A stretch of DNA of 64,000 nt from Diphasiastrum complanatum (lineage: Eukaryota; Streptophyta; Lycopodiopsida; Lycopodiales; Lycopodiaceae), in contig CM055105.1 of NCBI GenBank assembly GCA_029204225.1, positions 10,978,806 through 11,042,805 of the forward strand. Reading direction: 5' to 3'. The notes beneath the pieces are model-generated. The model saw only the letters and a list, made by a program, of their open reading frames with translations, was not told the DNA's origin and did not search any database. Shown here one piece after another: positions 22,107-33,480 of the stretch (position 1 is its first letter; the number at the start of each line of letters is the position of its first letter). The translations under genes were made by a program, and so were the position numbers.

Positions 22107-22750
22107 AAAAAGCATCTATTGATAGTGATGAAACCTTTGAGGACATCACTCTATATAGAAGGCTTATAGACTCCTTAATATATTTGACTATAACTAGACC
22201 TGATCTTTGTTATAGTGTTGGAAAGTTAAGTCAATTCATGCAAAGTTCTTTAGTTTCACATTGGAAGATGGCCAAAAGGGTTCTTAGATATATCTCATCT
22301 ACTAAGAATTTTGGCATATTGTATAGAGGGGATTTTGCAGGTGACAAAGTGGATAGAAAATCATCAACTGCATTTGCCATGTTCCTATGTGATGGAGTAG
22401 TATCATGGCTTTCCAAAAAGCAAGATACAATCTCCTTATCTTCTCTAAATACAAGGCCTTGACATAAACATACAAGGAGGTCTTGTGGATCAAAAGGCTA
22501 TTGGTGGAGCTACATGTCATCAAGGAGGAGATCCCAATCATCTATTGTGACAACCAATTAGCCCAAGCAGTTGCCACTAATACTACCTTCAGTGCAAGGA
22601 TCAAGCACATCGAGATTGCTCATCATTTTATGAGGGAGAAAGTGCAAGCCAAAGAGATCAAACTCCAACATGTGCCATCATCAACTTGCTTGGCTGATTT
22701 GTTTACTAAATCTTTACCTAAAGATTCATTTGTCAAGCTTAGATCTTCAA
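22107..22750 (+). pseudogene. Copia B fragment 2: RNase H end
   Basis: The right part of the B gene split by the derivative. It has EDITLYRRLIDSLIYLTITRP, a QFMQSSLVSHWKMAKRVLRY block, GDFAGDKVDRKSST and SWLSKKQDTISLSS, then shifts and continues with ARIKHIEIAHHFMREKVQAK and SLPKDSFVKLRSS. The join near 22750 goes straight into the Gag of another copia family (C), with no LTR between. Confidence 0.85.
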
Positions 22751-23245
22751 TATTCGAGAAGAATTCAAAGCTCGAGAGCATCTTGATCACAAGGATGCTT
22801 CTGACCAAGCCCTCTACAACAACAAGGAGAAAGAAAAGAAGCAATTCAAGCCTAAGAGGGAGTCATATTGAAAGCAAGATTGAGATCAGCAAGCAGAAGG
22901 AGCCAACAAAGGCAAATGGAAGAACAAAGGAAGGTCGAAACAATAGAGTAGAGACAAGAAGACATGCGTGAGATGCAAACGCGAAGGACATACTATCGAT
23001 TTATGTTGTCCAAATCCGAAAATTGAGTGTATCCATTGTCATAAGAAGGGTCATACAACCATGGACTGCCACCAGAACCCAAAAAACAAATCAGCTCAAA
23101 GGAAACATGAAAACAACAATAGTTCATCCTATGTCGAGGATCCAAAGAGCTCAAAGATGAGCGAAGAAAAATTGAATCACGGAAATTCAACCGCCTACAT
23201 CTGTGCAGACATGTGTGTAGTATCAACACTTGACACACAGGAGTA
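22751..23245 (+). pseudogene. Copia C Gag C-terminus with zinc knuckles
   Basis: Starts mid-Gag at a segment matching 31925-32000 (the EIREKVEAREHHDHK-type region). It then encodes a basic linker and two knuckle-like motifs: an altered one (CKREGHTIDLCC) and a full CCHC, CIHCHKKGHTTMDC. It ends at TAA near 23245. The N-terminal Gag is lost at the B/C junction. Confidence 0.8.
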
Positions 23246-24790
23246 ATCCATGATTCAGGAGCTACCTTGCACTTCGTTAATCAAGACGGATCATGTTTGA
23301 TTTCCGAAGTGCAGATCCATCAAGATTTATCATTCTTGGAGATGGATCAAAGCATCAAGTGCATGGTATTGGTTCACTATGGCTCAACACAAACAGCACA
23401 GACAGATGACTTGAAGATGTTCTGTTCGTGCCTACATTGCAGTAGGACTTGCTATCAGTGGCAAGAATAGTTGATGCATGGATGCGTGTAACGTTCTCGG
23501 ACGAAGCATGCAATGTTGTTGATGCAAGTACCAGTACACTAATCACTCAAGGTAGAAGAAAAGACAACTTGTATCACTTGAAGGTACGCCTACCTGTAGA
23601 TCAAGTGCATCAGACTCATGGTGATTTGCCAGATACTCTATGGCATAGGGAGACTATATCAAGCAAGCCATCATGGAGCAATCACAGGGGTGAGCATCTC
23701 GAATGCAATCAGTGCGATGACCTATGATGCATGTCTAAAGGTTAAGATGTCACGTACTCCTTTTGTCAAAGACTCTTACAGAACTACAAAGATTCTAGAG
23801 CTTGTACATTCAGACATCTGTGGACCTTTCAACGTGATCTCAGTAGGAGGCTCGAGATATTATATTACCTTATTTGATGATTACGGTAAGTTTGCCAGAG
23901 TCTACTTTATTCATAATAAATCAGAAGCATTTGACAACTTCACAGAGTATGTGAATTGGGTAGAAAGATGCACAAGAAGTAAGGTGAAGCATATTAGAAC
24001 AGATCGAGGTGAAAAATACATCTCAAATCGATTCACTAACTTTTGCAATAATCATGGGATCATTCATAGAAGAACTGCATCTTACACACTACAACACAAC
24101 GGTGTTGCAGAAAGAAAGAACAGGACTCTAATGGAAGCTGTCAGGTGCATGATGGCCTATTCGAAGGCTCCAAGAGTGATGTGGGCTGAAGCAGTAGCTA
24201 CAACTGCTTACATTTAGAACAAGATAGGAAAATTTGGTGTTCCTCACACAACACCACACGAATTATGGTGGGGTAGAAAACCCAACTTGACTCACATCTG
24301 AATCTTTGGTTGTGCAGCTTATGCACATGTTCCTGATAACCTTCGAAAGAAGCTTGATGACAAAGCAGAACAAGGATATCTTGTAGGATATAACAATTAT
24401 TCGTCATACTACATAGTCTATATGCCAAAGACAAACACAGTGAAGATAATCAGAGATGTCAAATTTGATGAGAGCAGAACAATGGCCAATGATGATCCTA
24501 TCAGTTATGAATTCCTTGGAAGATAGTGTTATGATCTCCCAACTACGATAGAGGGATAGAGGATGAACACTCAGACGAAGATGTTCGAGTCGCACCTCAT
24601 TCGAGTGATGAATCAGACGAAGAAAGATTCGCAAGCCAACCTACTACCACAATACCTGTAAACCAAAATGGTTTCGGACCTAGCAGAGCAGATAAAGGCA
24701 AGAGCATTGCAGTTCTGAAGGATCTCCCAGAAGGTCAACAAGAGAATGAAGAGCGCCAACAAGATTTGTGCCAGGCAGATCTACTTCTAC
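23246..24790 (+). pseudogene. Copia C protease and integrase
   Basis: A badly decayed protease, and then a GAG_pre-integrase segment with an altered zinc region. The integrase core is the longest open part (23618-24217) with ELVHSDICGPF, FDDYGKFARVYF, RTDRGEKYIS (Gly-Gly replaced) and HNGVAERKNRTL. It continues with WWGRKPNLTH, FGCAAYAHVP and the linker, broken by stops near 24217, 24300 and 24525. The nearest relative in the window is D. Confidence 0.82.
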
Positions 24791-25770
24791 ATTAGAAGAG
24801 TTTTGTAGATTCAGTGGAAAACCACAAACATTTTAGGAAGCAATTGAATGTCCAGAAAAGGACAAATGGATCCAAGCCATGAATGAGGAGATGGAATCCA
24901 TGAGGAAGAATCAGGTATGGACGTTGCAGCCATTACCAGATAAGCGAAAGACTGTAAAATGCAAGTAAAGCAAGACTTGTAGCGAAGGGGTTTTCTCAGA
25001 GATATGGTATTGAATATGCTGAAAGCTTCTCTCCTATCATGAAACATTTATCCCTATGTTTAACTATTTGCATATGCAGCTGCTTATGATCTCAGGATTC
25101 ACATCGTGGACGAAAAGACAACATTCTTACATGGCAAGCTAGATGAGGAAGTCTACGTGGATCAACCTCTAGGCTACATTTTGAGCTCACTTCTTACTTA
25201 TGCATGCAAAATGCATAGGAGTATCTACGGTCTGAAGCAATCAGTGCAACAATGGTATAAGAAGAAAGATCAAGCCCTGAAATCCTTAGGATTCAAGCCA
25301 CTAATGGCTGATTCCAATGTTTATATAAAATTTACAAATGGAAAGATCATCATTGTAGCTGTATATGTGGACAACACTCTGATACTCTACAAAAGTGAAG
25401 AGTTTACTACTGAGGTGAAGTATGACATCTCAAAACATCTTGAGATTGCAGACCTGGGAGAAACCAGATGTTATCTTGGCTTACAGATTGATAGGGACTG
25501 TGAGGGAGGTAAATTGTACCTTCATCAGTCCAGATATACCTAGAAAATCCTAGAAGATTTTGGGATGCTGAGTTGCAAAGGAGCAAATACTTTAATTCTT
25601 GTAGGAACAGTCCTGACGAATGAAGATTGTTCGAAGACTGAAGAAGAAAGAGAATTGATGCAGCTTACACCATACAGGAAGCTGATCGGATCGCTCATGT
25701 ACCTTGCAGGTAACACACGTCCTGACATTGCCCCCACATTTTGCCAGAGTCATCTCCTTAACATTTGAGG
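24791..25770 (+). pseudogene. Copia C reverse transcriptase, truncated
   Basis: An RT relic with a deletion in the CKWVYKLKY block near 24965. It continues with [13 protein letters not shown] and the IHIVDEKTTFLHGKLDEEVY block, YGLKQSVQQWYKK, and a YVDN in place of the catalytic YVDD near 25361. It ends in LMQLTPYRKLIGSLMYLAG and is cut at about 25770 with no RNase H or LTR. The Asp to Asn change alone would abolish polymerase activity. Confidence 0.85.
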
Positions 25771-26850
25771 CACTTTGAAAAAAGCGAAAAATGCGACTAT
25801 GCATATTTGCTCGCAAATCCTAACAAGCGACCGTGTCACTAAAATGCAAAAAATGTGACACTGTGAGTTTACACGAGATTCCTGACAGGCAAAAAATATG
25901 AAGTGAGAGAAAATGAAAAATGCGACACTGTAGTCAAACTTCGTGTATTTCTGCAGACTGTGTAAAAACACTTGTAAATCTGCAGACTGTAAAAAAACAC
26001 GGGAAAATCCACAGAAGTGGATAAACAATGGATGAGGATTAAAAACCGATTAGTCGATTAGTAAGAAGGAGAATAATCCAACAACAGCCTCAACTTAAGA
26101 AGTGAGTGATGATGCCCATTGCCAAGCTGAAGAGAAGACAAACTGAATGTGTTTTTACTGTGAAAAGCCAGGTACCTTTTATTCTAGAATGTCAACAGGC
26201 ATCTAATTAAAATGGTGTGAATTGTGAAGGAAGAGCAAGCAAATAGAGACAAGAAGGAAGAGTCCAAATTCAACTATTCTGCCCATGTGCCAATGCATCA
26301 ATGTGCATTATGTGTGGTGATGCAAGGCTCAAGCTATGGGTGACTAAAGTAGGGAAAGAGGGCCCTCTCCATTGATAGGGGCTTCTTTTGTGTGAAGCAC
26401 TCAAGGGAAATTAATGAATCTATTATTATTATTATTCTTAGTAAAGACTTACAAATGCACAAGATACTTTTGTCATTTTCTGTTTGTAATAAGCACATTA
26501 AACAAGCATAATTGTGCCATTTATGTTTTTTTTGGAAATATACAAAAAAAAATTCACCACTTTAAGTTGTGTGGAGAGTGCTCAAGCTATGTAGAAGTCT
26601 CAATTTGTGTGCAAATAACTATACTTAAGTTAAAACATGTGTTTCTATGACGTTATGTGACGATTTAGTCACAAAGGTGACATGATGGTTCAATCATAGA
26701 GATTTTATTCATTTCACATGTGTACTTGGTCCTTGATTATTATGGTCAATATGTCATCGCTTTATTTAGGTTTGTGCTACTTTTCTCCCTTCATGCTTTG
26801 TTTTGTTCTTTCTCTAAATGTTGCTCATGTGTTAATCTATTTGTATGGTG
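25771..26850. other. Noncoding stretch, origin unknown
   Basis: No gene is seen. A patch at about 25780-26000 has repeated words of the form 'aaaaaTGCGACactg' and 'ctgcagactgt(g)taaaaacac', suggesting short internal repeats. 26100-26300 has faint Gag-like similarity, not enough to call. Confidence 0.4.
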
Positions 26851-26954
26851 GAATGAATTCTCTAGTGACATTTCACATTGGGTTATCTTGCCACAAAAGA
26901 TGGCAAGGCCTATGGCAAGATGACCCAATGTAAAGGTCACTAGAAAATTCATTC
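26851..26954. repeat. Foldback with 43-bp arms
   Basis: The arms 26851-26893 and 26913-26954 are reverse complements with about four differences and a 1-base indel, separated by a loop of 19 bases. The stem is long and nearly continuous, as in a small foldback element or a miRNA-like precursor. No terminal duplication is obvious. I see no known miRNA in it. Confidence 0.7.
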
Positions 26955-27078
26955 ACTTAAGTAAAGGATGAGAGATGCTATCCAAAATGACAACATAAAC
27001 TCGATCTCTCTTTTGCATAGGGACAACCTATGAACCACTCAACCTTTCTCTCTATAAATGAGTGGGGATTACATATGA

Positions 27079-27219
<141 letters not shown>

Positions 27220-27421
27220 GAGGACCACCTCATTTTTTATTGCATATTTTATTATTCATAAAAGTTTATGAAATATGTATGGAAGCCCTTCAACATTTTG
27301 ATGACCTCGAGCCATAATAAATGAGTATTTTCCACAAATTAATGCACTTCAAAAAAATAAGGGCACATGTAGCAGTTGTGAAGGGAGAAAACATAAATGT
27401 GGCATATTGTGGTTGGCCATG

Positions 27422-28100
27422 AGAAGCCTGATTACATGCCATAGCAAGGGCTCACATAAAAGTTTAATTTAAGCTTTCCATCCAAGTCCTACGTTAGGTA
27501 TTCTTCATCCAATAGTTGGTTACCGCCTTGTAAACTGCTTTGTCGTCCCTTGTGAGCTATATTACATTAAAAGGATTCCTTTCATAAGTTACTAGGTATT
27601 CTTCATGAGAAGGGCCCCCATTGCCCGCGACAAAGCTTGCTAGGTACTAGGTCTCTTACATTACATTTCCTTTGAAGTATTAGGTGCTAGGTACTAGGTC
27701 TCCTATATTACATTAGAGGACAAAGGCTTTTAGGATGAAAAGATATGAGAAGCTTGATTAATAGACCATAGCAAGGGCCACATTAAAGTTTCATCTAAGA
27801 AATCCATCCAACTCCTACATTAGGTATCCTTCATCCAACATCTTGTTACCACCTTGTAGCAAGGCTTCACTTTCCATTGTCTCTTATATTACATTAAATG
27901 GCTTCAAAGTCTCTTATATTACATTAAAAGGATTCCTTTGATGTACTAGATATCATTCATGTGGAGGCTCTTTATTTGCCGGCAGCCGAGCTTGCTAGGT
28001 ATAAGGTATCTTATCTTATATTACATTAAATAACTCCTTTGAAGTACTAGGTATCCTTCATGAGACGGGTTGGATGGAAGGTATCCTTAAGGAGGTTGGT
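27422..28100. repeat. Diverged direct repeats upstream of the acyltransferase gene
   Basis: The block from GAAGCCTGATTACATGCC (27422) recurs about 328 bases on at 27750. Both copies have 'atagcaagggc', 'ccatccaa(g/c)tcctac(g/a)ttaggtat' and 'cttcatccaa'. A shorter word, 'tactaggtat(c/t)cttcatgag', appears near 27588, 27943 and 28038. 'tcttatattacatta' also repeats. This looks like old tandem duplication of promoter-distal DNA. Confidence 0.75.
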
Positions 28101-28168
28101 AGGATTCTTAGATCCAAGCCTCCTCATGATTAGTACTTCAAAGGAATTCTTTTATGTAATATATAAGA
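28014..28168. repeat. Inverted repeat covering the acyltransferase core promoter
   Basis: Arm 28014-28063 and arm 28124-28168 are imperfect reverse complements; the longest exact core is TCCTTTGAAGTACTA against TAGTACTTCAAAGGA. About 60 bases lie between. The right arm is an inverted copy of the upstream repeat word and contains the TATA box. Confidence 0.7.
28160..28167 (+). promoter_or_regulatory. Putative TATA box of the acyltransferase gene
   Basis: TATATAAG, 99 bases before the ATG at 28266. With the usual spacing, transcription would start near 28190-28200 and leave a 5' UTR of about 70 bases. No expression evidence is available from sequence alone. Confidence 0.5.
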
Positions 28169-28265
28169 GACAAGGGGGGATGTGAATTTCTTCCTCCCTC
28201 CATAGCGTTACATCATTTTGTTTTTCAGTTACTGCTTGTGATTTAGACACTACTTTTGGCCCGTG

Positions 28266-29690
28266 ATGGCGGTAGATCAAAAGAAGGTGGTTGTTCATGC
28301 TCTATCTACAATTCAACCTTCCCAAAAGACACCACCCACAATCCAATTCCTCTCAAATATTGATCTTTATTTCTCATGGATCAAACGCTACCTTCTCATG
28401 GTCTCTTACTTCAGAGCATCCATCACTCCTGGCGAGGTCACAGGTTTGATGAAGTCACTGAAGAAATCGCTTGCAAGGACGCTAGATGTGTTTCCTGTTG
28501 CGGCTGGGAGGTTAAGTAGAGGAGATCAGACTGGAAGATTGCAAGTGGACGTCAATGGAGCTGGAATTCCTTTCTTTGAGGCTTCTATCGATGCTCGAAT
28601 GGATGAGTTGGAGCATCTCTTCTACTCCCCGGTGGAGGAACAGCTGAACCCGACGACCAATAATCTCGTTGATGATATGCTCAAAGTGCCTTTGTGTACG
28701 GTACAGGTAACCATCTTCAATTGTGGCGGAGTTGCGATCGGGTTCAGCGTTTTGCATGCAGTATTTGATGGTCTGGCAGCCGTAGAATTTCTCAAGGCAT
28801 GGGGAGAGATTCATCGAGGGCTGGCTGTCTCCACGCCTCCTAATTTCTCCACCGAGCTACTGAAAGCACGCAATCCACCTGAAGTTGGTATGTGGACGCC
28901 GAAATCATCTCTTGTCGAGAAAAGTTGCGCGGCCACCAGCTCAGTTCCAACGCAACCTTTTATTTCGGAGGACGGCTTCAATCCCCCCAGCTTTCTTGGT
29001 GGGAAGGCCATCCTTTTGCATCTCTCAGCCAACATGGTCAATCAGTGCGTGAAAGACGTAGAAGAAGGTGCTCACAGCTACGGGCATGCGTCTGCCTTCG
29101 AAGCCATATCGGCCCTCGTCTGGACAGCCATTACTCGAGCTCGAGATCCTCCCGAAGATGAAATCACCAACTACACTTTCCCCGTGAGCATCAGAGGCGA
29201 GGGGAGATGCGAACCTCCTCTCCCCCGAGGGTTCTTCGGCAATTCAGTGGTGCACTCCGTTGCATTAGCTAGAGTACGAGATATTCTGTCTAATGACATA
29301 TCCTTTGCAGCTAGAGAAATCCACAAGATGGTGAAACAAATCACACCAGAGTTTGTGAGATCCTACATAGATTGGATCGAGCTGCAGCTGCAAGAAGGAT
29401 TGTTCGTAGGCGATTGGAAAGCACCATCTCCGTATAGTGTAGCGATCACAAACTTTGCAAATCTTCCAATCGATTTTGGATTTGGAAGTCTTCTGCATTT
29501 GGCGCCGACCATGATACCAGTGGTTAAGCATTACGGAACCGCGCAGCTGTTGCCATCGCCAGGAGATAGGCGGAGCAAGCAGGTAGCGATCGGGCTGCCT
29601 GAGCCAACGATGAGGAGGCTCCTGGAGGATGAGGCTTTTGTGCACTACTTTCCAGGGTTGAAAAAAGAGAGTTTTTTGTCTGTCAAGTAA
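28266..29690 (+). CDS. BAHD-family acyl-CoA-dependent acyltransferase
   Basis: Intact single-exon gene of 474 residues. BAHD enzymes move an acyl group (often hydroxycinnamoyl, benzoyl or acetyl) from CoA to an alcohol or amine in the cytosol. The catalytic HxxxD motif is HAVFD at residues 164-168 followed by Gly. The structural DFGWG motif is present as DFGFG at 403-407, a conservative Trp to Phe change. The N-terminal part has the usual FLSNIDL and the later PVAAGRL strand/loop of the family. There is no signal peptide or membrane segment. I chose the ATG at 28266; the codon before it is GTG. The length is slightly above the common 430-460. The N-terminal half resembles hydroxycinnamoyl-transferase-like members, but donor and acceptor cannot be assigned. 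It lies alone between retrotransposon relics with no frameshift or stop, so purifying selection or recent origin is likely. Confidence 0.93.
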   Translation: MAVDQKKVVVHALSTIQPSQKTPPTIQFLSNIDLYFSWIKRYLLMVSYFRASITPGEVTGLMKSLKKSLARTLDVFPVAAGRLSRGDQTGRLQVDVNGAGIPFFEASIDARMDELEHLFYSPVEEQLNPTTNNLVDDMLKVPLCTVQVTIFNCGGVAIGFSVLHAVFDGLAAVEFLKAWGEIHRGLAVSTPPNFSTELLKARNPPEVGMWTPKSSLVEKSCAATSSVPTQPFISEDGFNPPSFLGGKAILLHLSANMVNQCVKDVEEGAHSYGHASAFEAISALVWTAITRARDPPEDEITNYTFPVSIRGEGRCEPPLPRGFFGNSVVHSVALARVRDILSNDISFAAREIHKMVKQITPEFVRSYIDWIELQLQEGLFVGDWKAPSPYSVAITNFANLPIDFGFGSLLHLAPTMIPVVKHYGTAQLLPSPGDRRSKQVAIGLPEPTMRRLLEDEAFVHYFPGLKKESFLSVK

Positions 29691-31699
29691 TGCATAGTTG
29701 CTGAATTTTCTGCCCATTTTTTAGAGTGCTTAATAGTTAAATTATAGTTGACCCGCTCTTTTCAACATTGATCTTGTGTTTTTCCTATACTTCATATTGC
29801 CCATTTTTTTTTAGAGTGATAAAAAAGTAAAAGAGATGACCCACTCTTTTCAACATTGATTATGTGTTTTTCCTAGGCAAATTATGCTTCATATTGGTCC
29901 TGTGAAATAAACTTAGCTTCTAAAACTCTGGAGATGACATTCTGCCCATTAAAGAATCATAGTCTGGCCCCTTCGAGACTCCCGATGACTCTTTACAAGG
30001 TGGAATGTATTCTACCCACTAGCTCATTATTCCATAATAAGTAATGAATAATTGAAGACTTTTCTTTCCATCTTTTACCCATCTTTTAGAATACTTAAAA
30101 GCACAAAGGACATCATTTTTTTTAGAAGGCTTAAAAAACAATACGGACAACATTCTTGGGGCGAACGATTTTTGTTTTTGAGAAGTTGATTATGTTTTTT
30201 CAACTGCAAATTTTGTTTCATAATGGTGATCTGAAAAAAATAAGTATCCATTACACAATCCATAATGTCATCTGCCTAATCTCCTTCCATAATACATTAT
30301 GTAGATATCCAAATAAATCACACAAAAAATTAATATAATTTATATTTATATTACAAATAATTATGATAGTGTGTTGAATATAGTGACTTTGTTGTGTCGG
30401 CTTGTAAAACATTGCATTTCCAACGAATGAAAAGTTATCGTAGCTTTGAAACATGTGTGGAAAGTAGGTGCTTGTGTGTTTCTTGTAAACAACATATATC
30501 GGAATTCATTAAGTGGTTAGTAGAATTCAGGTCATCGTGGTATTCTAAGAGTGTAATATGAGGTGCGTGCTTACATATTGGTTGATGATAGGAACAGTGA
30601 GCTTCCAAATAGTTGTGGCATGTAGTCTTTTCTTTTCTTGTTTCACTGTTTTGTCAACGATGAGTTTTATGGGTACAATGGTCTTTAATTCTTGAAACTG
30701 TTGTATAAATTAGACCATGCACTTTAATACCTTTTGGATTGAATGCAAGTTTGCCCATTGTTAGTCCTTGCACACAATGTATTGTTCACGCTGCATCAAG
30801 TTGGATTGGAAATTGTTTTCTAGTGATGATGCTTAGATGATTATTCCAATTTCTATTTCTTGACAAGCCATCAAATAGGTGTCCTTGTTCTATCGATTTG
30901 TTGGTTGTAAGTATGGGGTGTGGCACCGTTGACCAATCTGTCATTGATGTATAGATTTGAAGTGCATAACTCAATCAACATATCATGTTTGACTCTGATA
31001 ATTGTGGGTAAGCTAGTTGTATTTTGGAAATAGCTAGGAACTTTTAGGATCTTTTGACAAGAAACATGAAATGATCATGAGTCAATTGCTTGTAAAATGT
31101 ATTCTGTTTTAGTTGATTGTTGCAAGGCATCATCATTATGTTTTGCTTTGTCAAAGTTTGCACAAAATAGGTGTGGGAATGTGTGATCGAATGGAGGTCT
31201 ACAATGACAAGTTTTGTTTAAGTAATCTATGTCAAAAATGGCGTGTTTGCATTGTCATATTCTATCAAGTATGGAGATCAAATTATGATCTTTTTGTCTC
31301 ATTGTTTCAACCAACTTGTAAGCATGTTCGCCCAATATGTTGAACCAAATAATTCTAATGAATTTGTAGTATTTTTAAATAGCCATTCATCTAAAACTGG
31401 TCCGGCTTGATACAAATCACCTCATGTAATTGCATCCAATCCTCTGAAGTGTTGAGAAGGGATGTGTTCGATTGCTTGTAGTCTTTGATTTGCAAATTGC
31501 AAAATCCTCTTTCCAATAAGTGAAATTCATTAGGGGAAACCTCAACTCAAAAAGGGCCCTATAAGAAATTCGAACTTAGTGAGAGAATGATTAGAGAGAG
31601 AAAGTAAAAACGGCAAGATTTGTTGCTATTTTTCTAGTTTCCAGTGCTGCCTGCCGTCTAACTAGTGTGGTTAATTCATTTCATGCAGCTAGATCATGC
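29691..31699. other. Noncoding downstream region
   Basis: No gene seen. Just after the stop, about 29710-29900, a short unit ('tgccca(t)tttttttagagtg...acccactcttttcaacattgat...gtgtttttccta') occurs twice about 90 bases apart. The remainder is A+T-rich with no coding frame above background. Confidence 0.5.
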
Positions 31700-32110
31700 T
31701 TCTTGAAGATCAGCTGACAAATCTGCGATGGGATGGTAGAGACCTTACCTCTTTTATCAGAAAGATGAAGGATCTGTTCCTTTCATTACACAATGCCAAA
31801 ACAGAGAATGCAGTATCAACAGAGAAGTAGCTCACCTACCTGTTAAGAGCTTTACCAAGATCTTTCCAAATAACGTGAACATTGCCAGCAAAGGATCCAG
31901 CAATGACACTCAAAAAGGCAGTGATCGAGATTCGAGAAAAAGTCGAAGCTCGTGAGCACCATGATCACAAGGACGTTTCTGATCAAGCTCTCTAGGCAAC
32001 AAGGAGAAGCCAAAGAAGCAGTTCAATCCTAAGACAGAGTCAGACTGAAAGCAGAATCGGGACCAATAATCAGAGGGAGCTAACAAAGGTGGTTGGAAGA
32101 ACAAAAAACT
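31700..32110 (+). pseudogene. Copia Gag fragment (C/D family)
   Basis: Translates to LEDQLTNLRWDG, FIRKMKDLFLSLH, LLRALPRSFQ and AVIEIREKVEAREHHDHKD, a UBN2-type Gag middle. The last part matches the start of element C at 22751. Stops at 31826 and 31995 and a loss of frame after 32000 show decay. No LTR is attached. Confidence 0.75.
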
Positions 32111-32589
32111 AATGGAGTTATTGTACCCAATAAGTAAACCAACATGTGAAATTGATAGCACTATTTGGATTTAGTTAACGTTGCACTAATTAGTGGATGC
32201 ATTAAACATAGGTGAGGCCCTACCATTACCTAAATTGGCATGGAGCTGGAATGGTGCATATTCTTCTTCAATTAGATTGGGGGTGCAAGAAGGAGCCCAC
32301 ACTCATCCAACAACCTATGATAGTCCATACTCATGATGTATGATGAAATACTTCAAAACTCATGGATAGTTGGATGAGGGTGTGGCTTTATCCTAACCCT
32401 CTGTCCAATTGAGGAATACACTCTCGAATTGACCAAAAATCTACATATCATACCCAGAACTTCAACTTTTCAAAGTGTCTTATGAGTTTACGTATGAGTG
32501 TCGCATGGCTTAGATGTAACTTTTCTAATCTTTCTTGTTGAACTCCATGACATATTAGGTAGGTGATTGCGTTTACCTATGAATTCCAA

Positions 32590-32870
32590 AAAATTCTAAG
32601 GTGATGCATACTAAAAAGCACTAAAAATTGTCTACGCGTTACTATGGGTCATACCAAATAATCAAAAAAATAGGATTTTTGGCCTCTTATCTATATCTCC
32701 CAAATGGAATTTTAATTTACCGAGTATTTCATGTAAGTCAACTGAAGTTGAGCTTACACGAGGGTGATAAGCTTAATTCCGGAGCCGAAACCTCATGGGG
32801 GACATATATGAAAGAGTTCCTTTGGAACCTGAAAAAGTGCTAGATACTCATGAGATACGATTGAGGAATC
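32590..32870 (+). pseudogene. Ty3/gypsy integrase C-terminal fragment
   Basis: Encodes STRYYGSYQIIKKIG, LPNGILIYRVFHVSQLKLSL, the GPY/F and HVSQLK signature at the end of gypsy integrase. Downstream, 32870-33003, are remnants of the chromodomain-like tail and a purine-rich run (AAGGGTGGAAGAA) before an LTR-like start. The rest of the polyprotein is absent upstream. Confidence 0.8.
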
Positions 32871-33003
32871 GGAATCATAGAGCCCTTGGTTTGATGAAAA
32901 TGATGCTTTGAAGATTATGACTCTTGGGAACGAGAAATTAGCTCAAAGAAGAACTTCCCTAACTTGACATTCTAAGGACAAATGTGTTCTAAGGGTGGAA
33001 GAA

Positions 33004-33480
33004 TGTCACATCCCTTGTTAGCTCTAGTTAACCATACTATACCATGGATTAATTTAATCTCATATGTGGTTAAGACTCAGTATTGATAATCATTTGCTAG
33101 GGGCAATGACCACTAACCAATAAATGGTTCAATTGTCCTAAAAGGAGGCACCTTCTACCTAGAGGAGTGAGTAGGCCTATGGACTGGCAATTTACTACAG
33201 TCATTATGCTGATGAGTCTTTGTGCACTAGGTGAGTTGGCAAGGGGAGTGCATGCAACGAAAGAGTATATTTTTCTCTACTTGTCTCTATCTTCTTCACT
33301 ATTTGTGGTGCCTTGCTATGGAGATCTTGCTTGGTTGGAGGAACCCCTACTGTTGATAATTGCCAGTTGCATAGTTTGGGGAGGGGGGGAGGGGGGGGGA
33401 TCAGTAGGTCCCATTGGTTGGGTTTCATTTGATCTACTCACTCCTCTGATGGTTGCCTGATTCTAGTTTCATCTTGCTGG
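33004..33480 (+). repeat. Probable Ty3/gypsy 3' LTR start
   Basis: TGTCACATCCCTTG follows the purine tract, a typical start for plant gypsy LTRs. The right boundary is not determined. A G-rich run (about 33377-33399) lies inside. Confidence 0.5.

Noticed and set aside
22097-22112. AAAAG as a target-site duplication of the 19672-22096 element
   Set aside because: The right copy is 11 bases away from the LTR end rather than adjacent, so it could be chance in A-rich DNA.
28263-28265. GTG as a start one codon before the acyltransferase ATG
   Set aside because: Plant nuclear genes start at ATG and the next codon is a good ATG at 28266.
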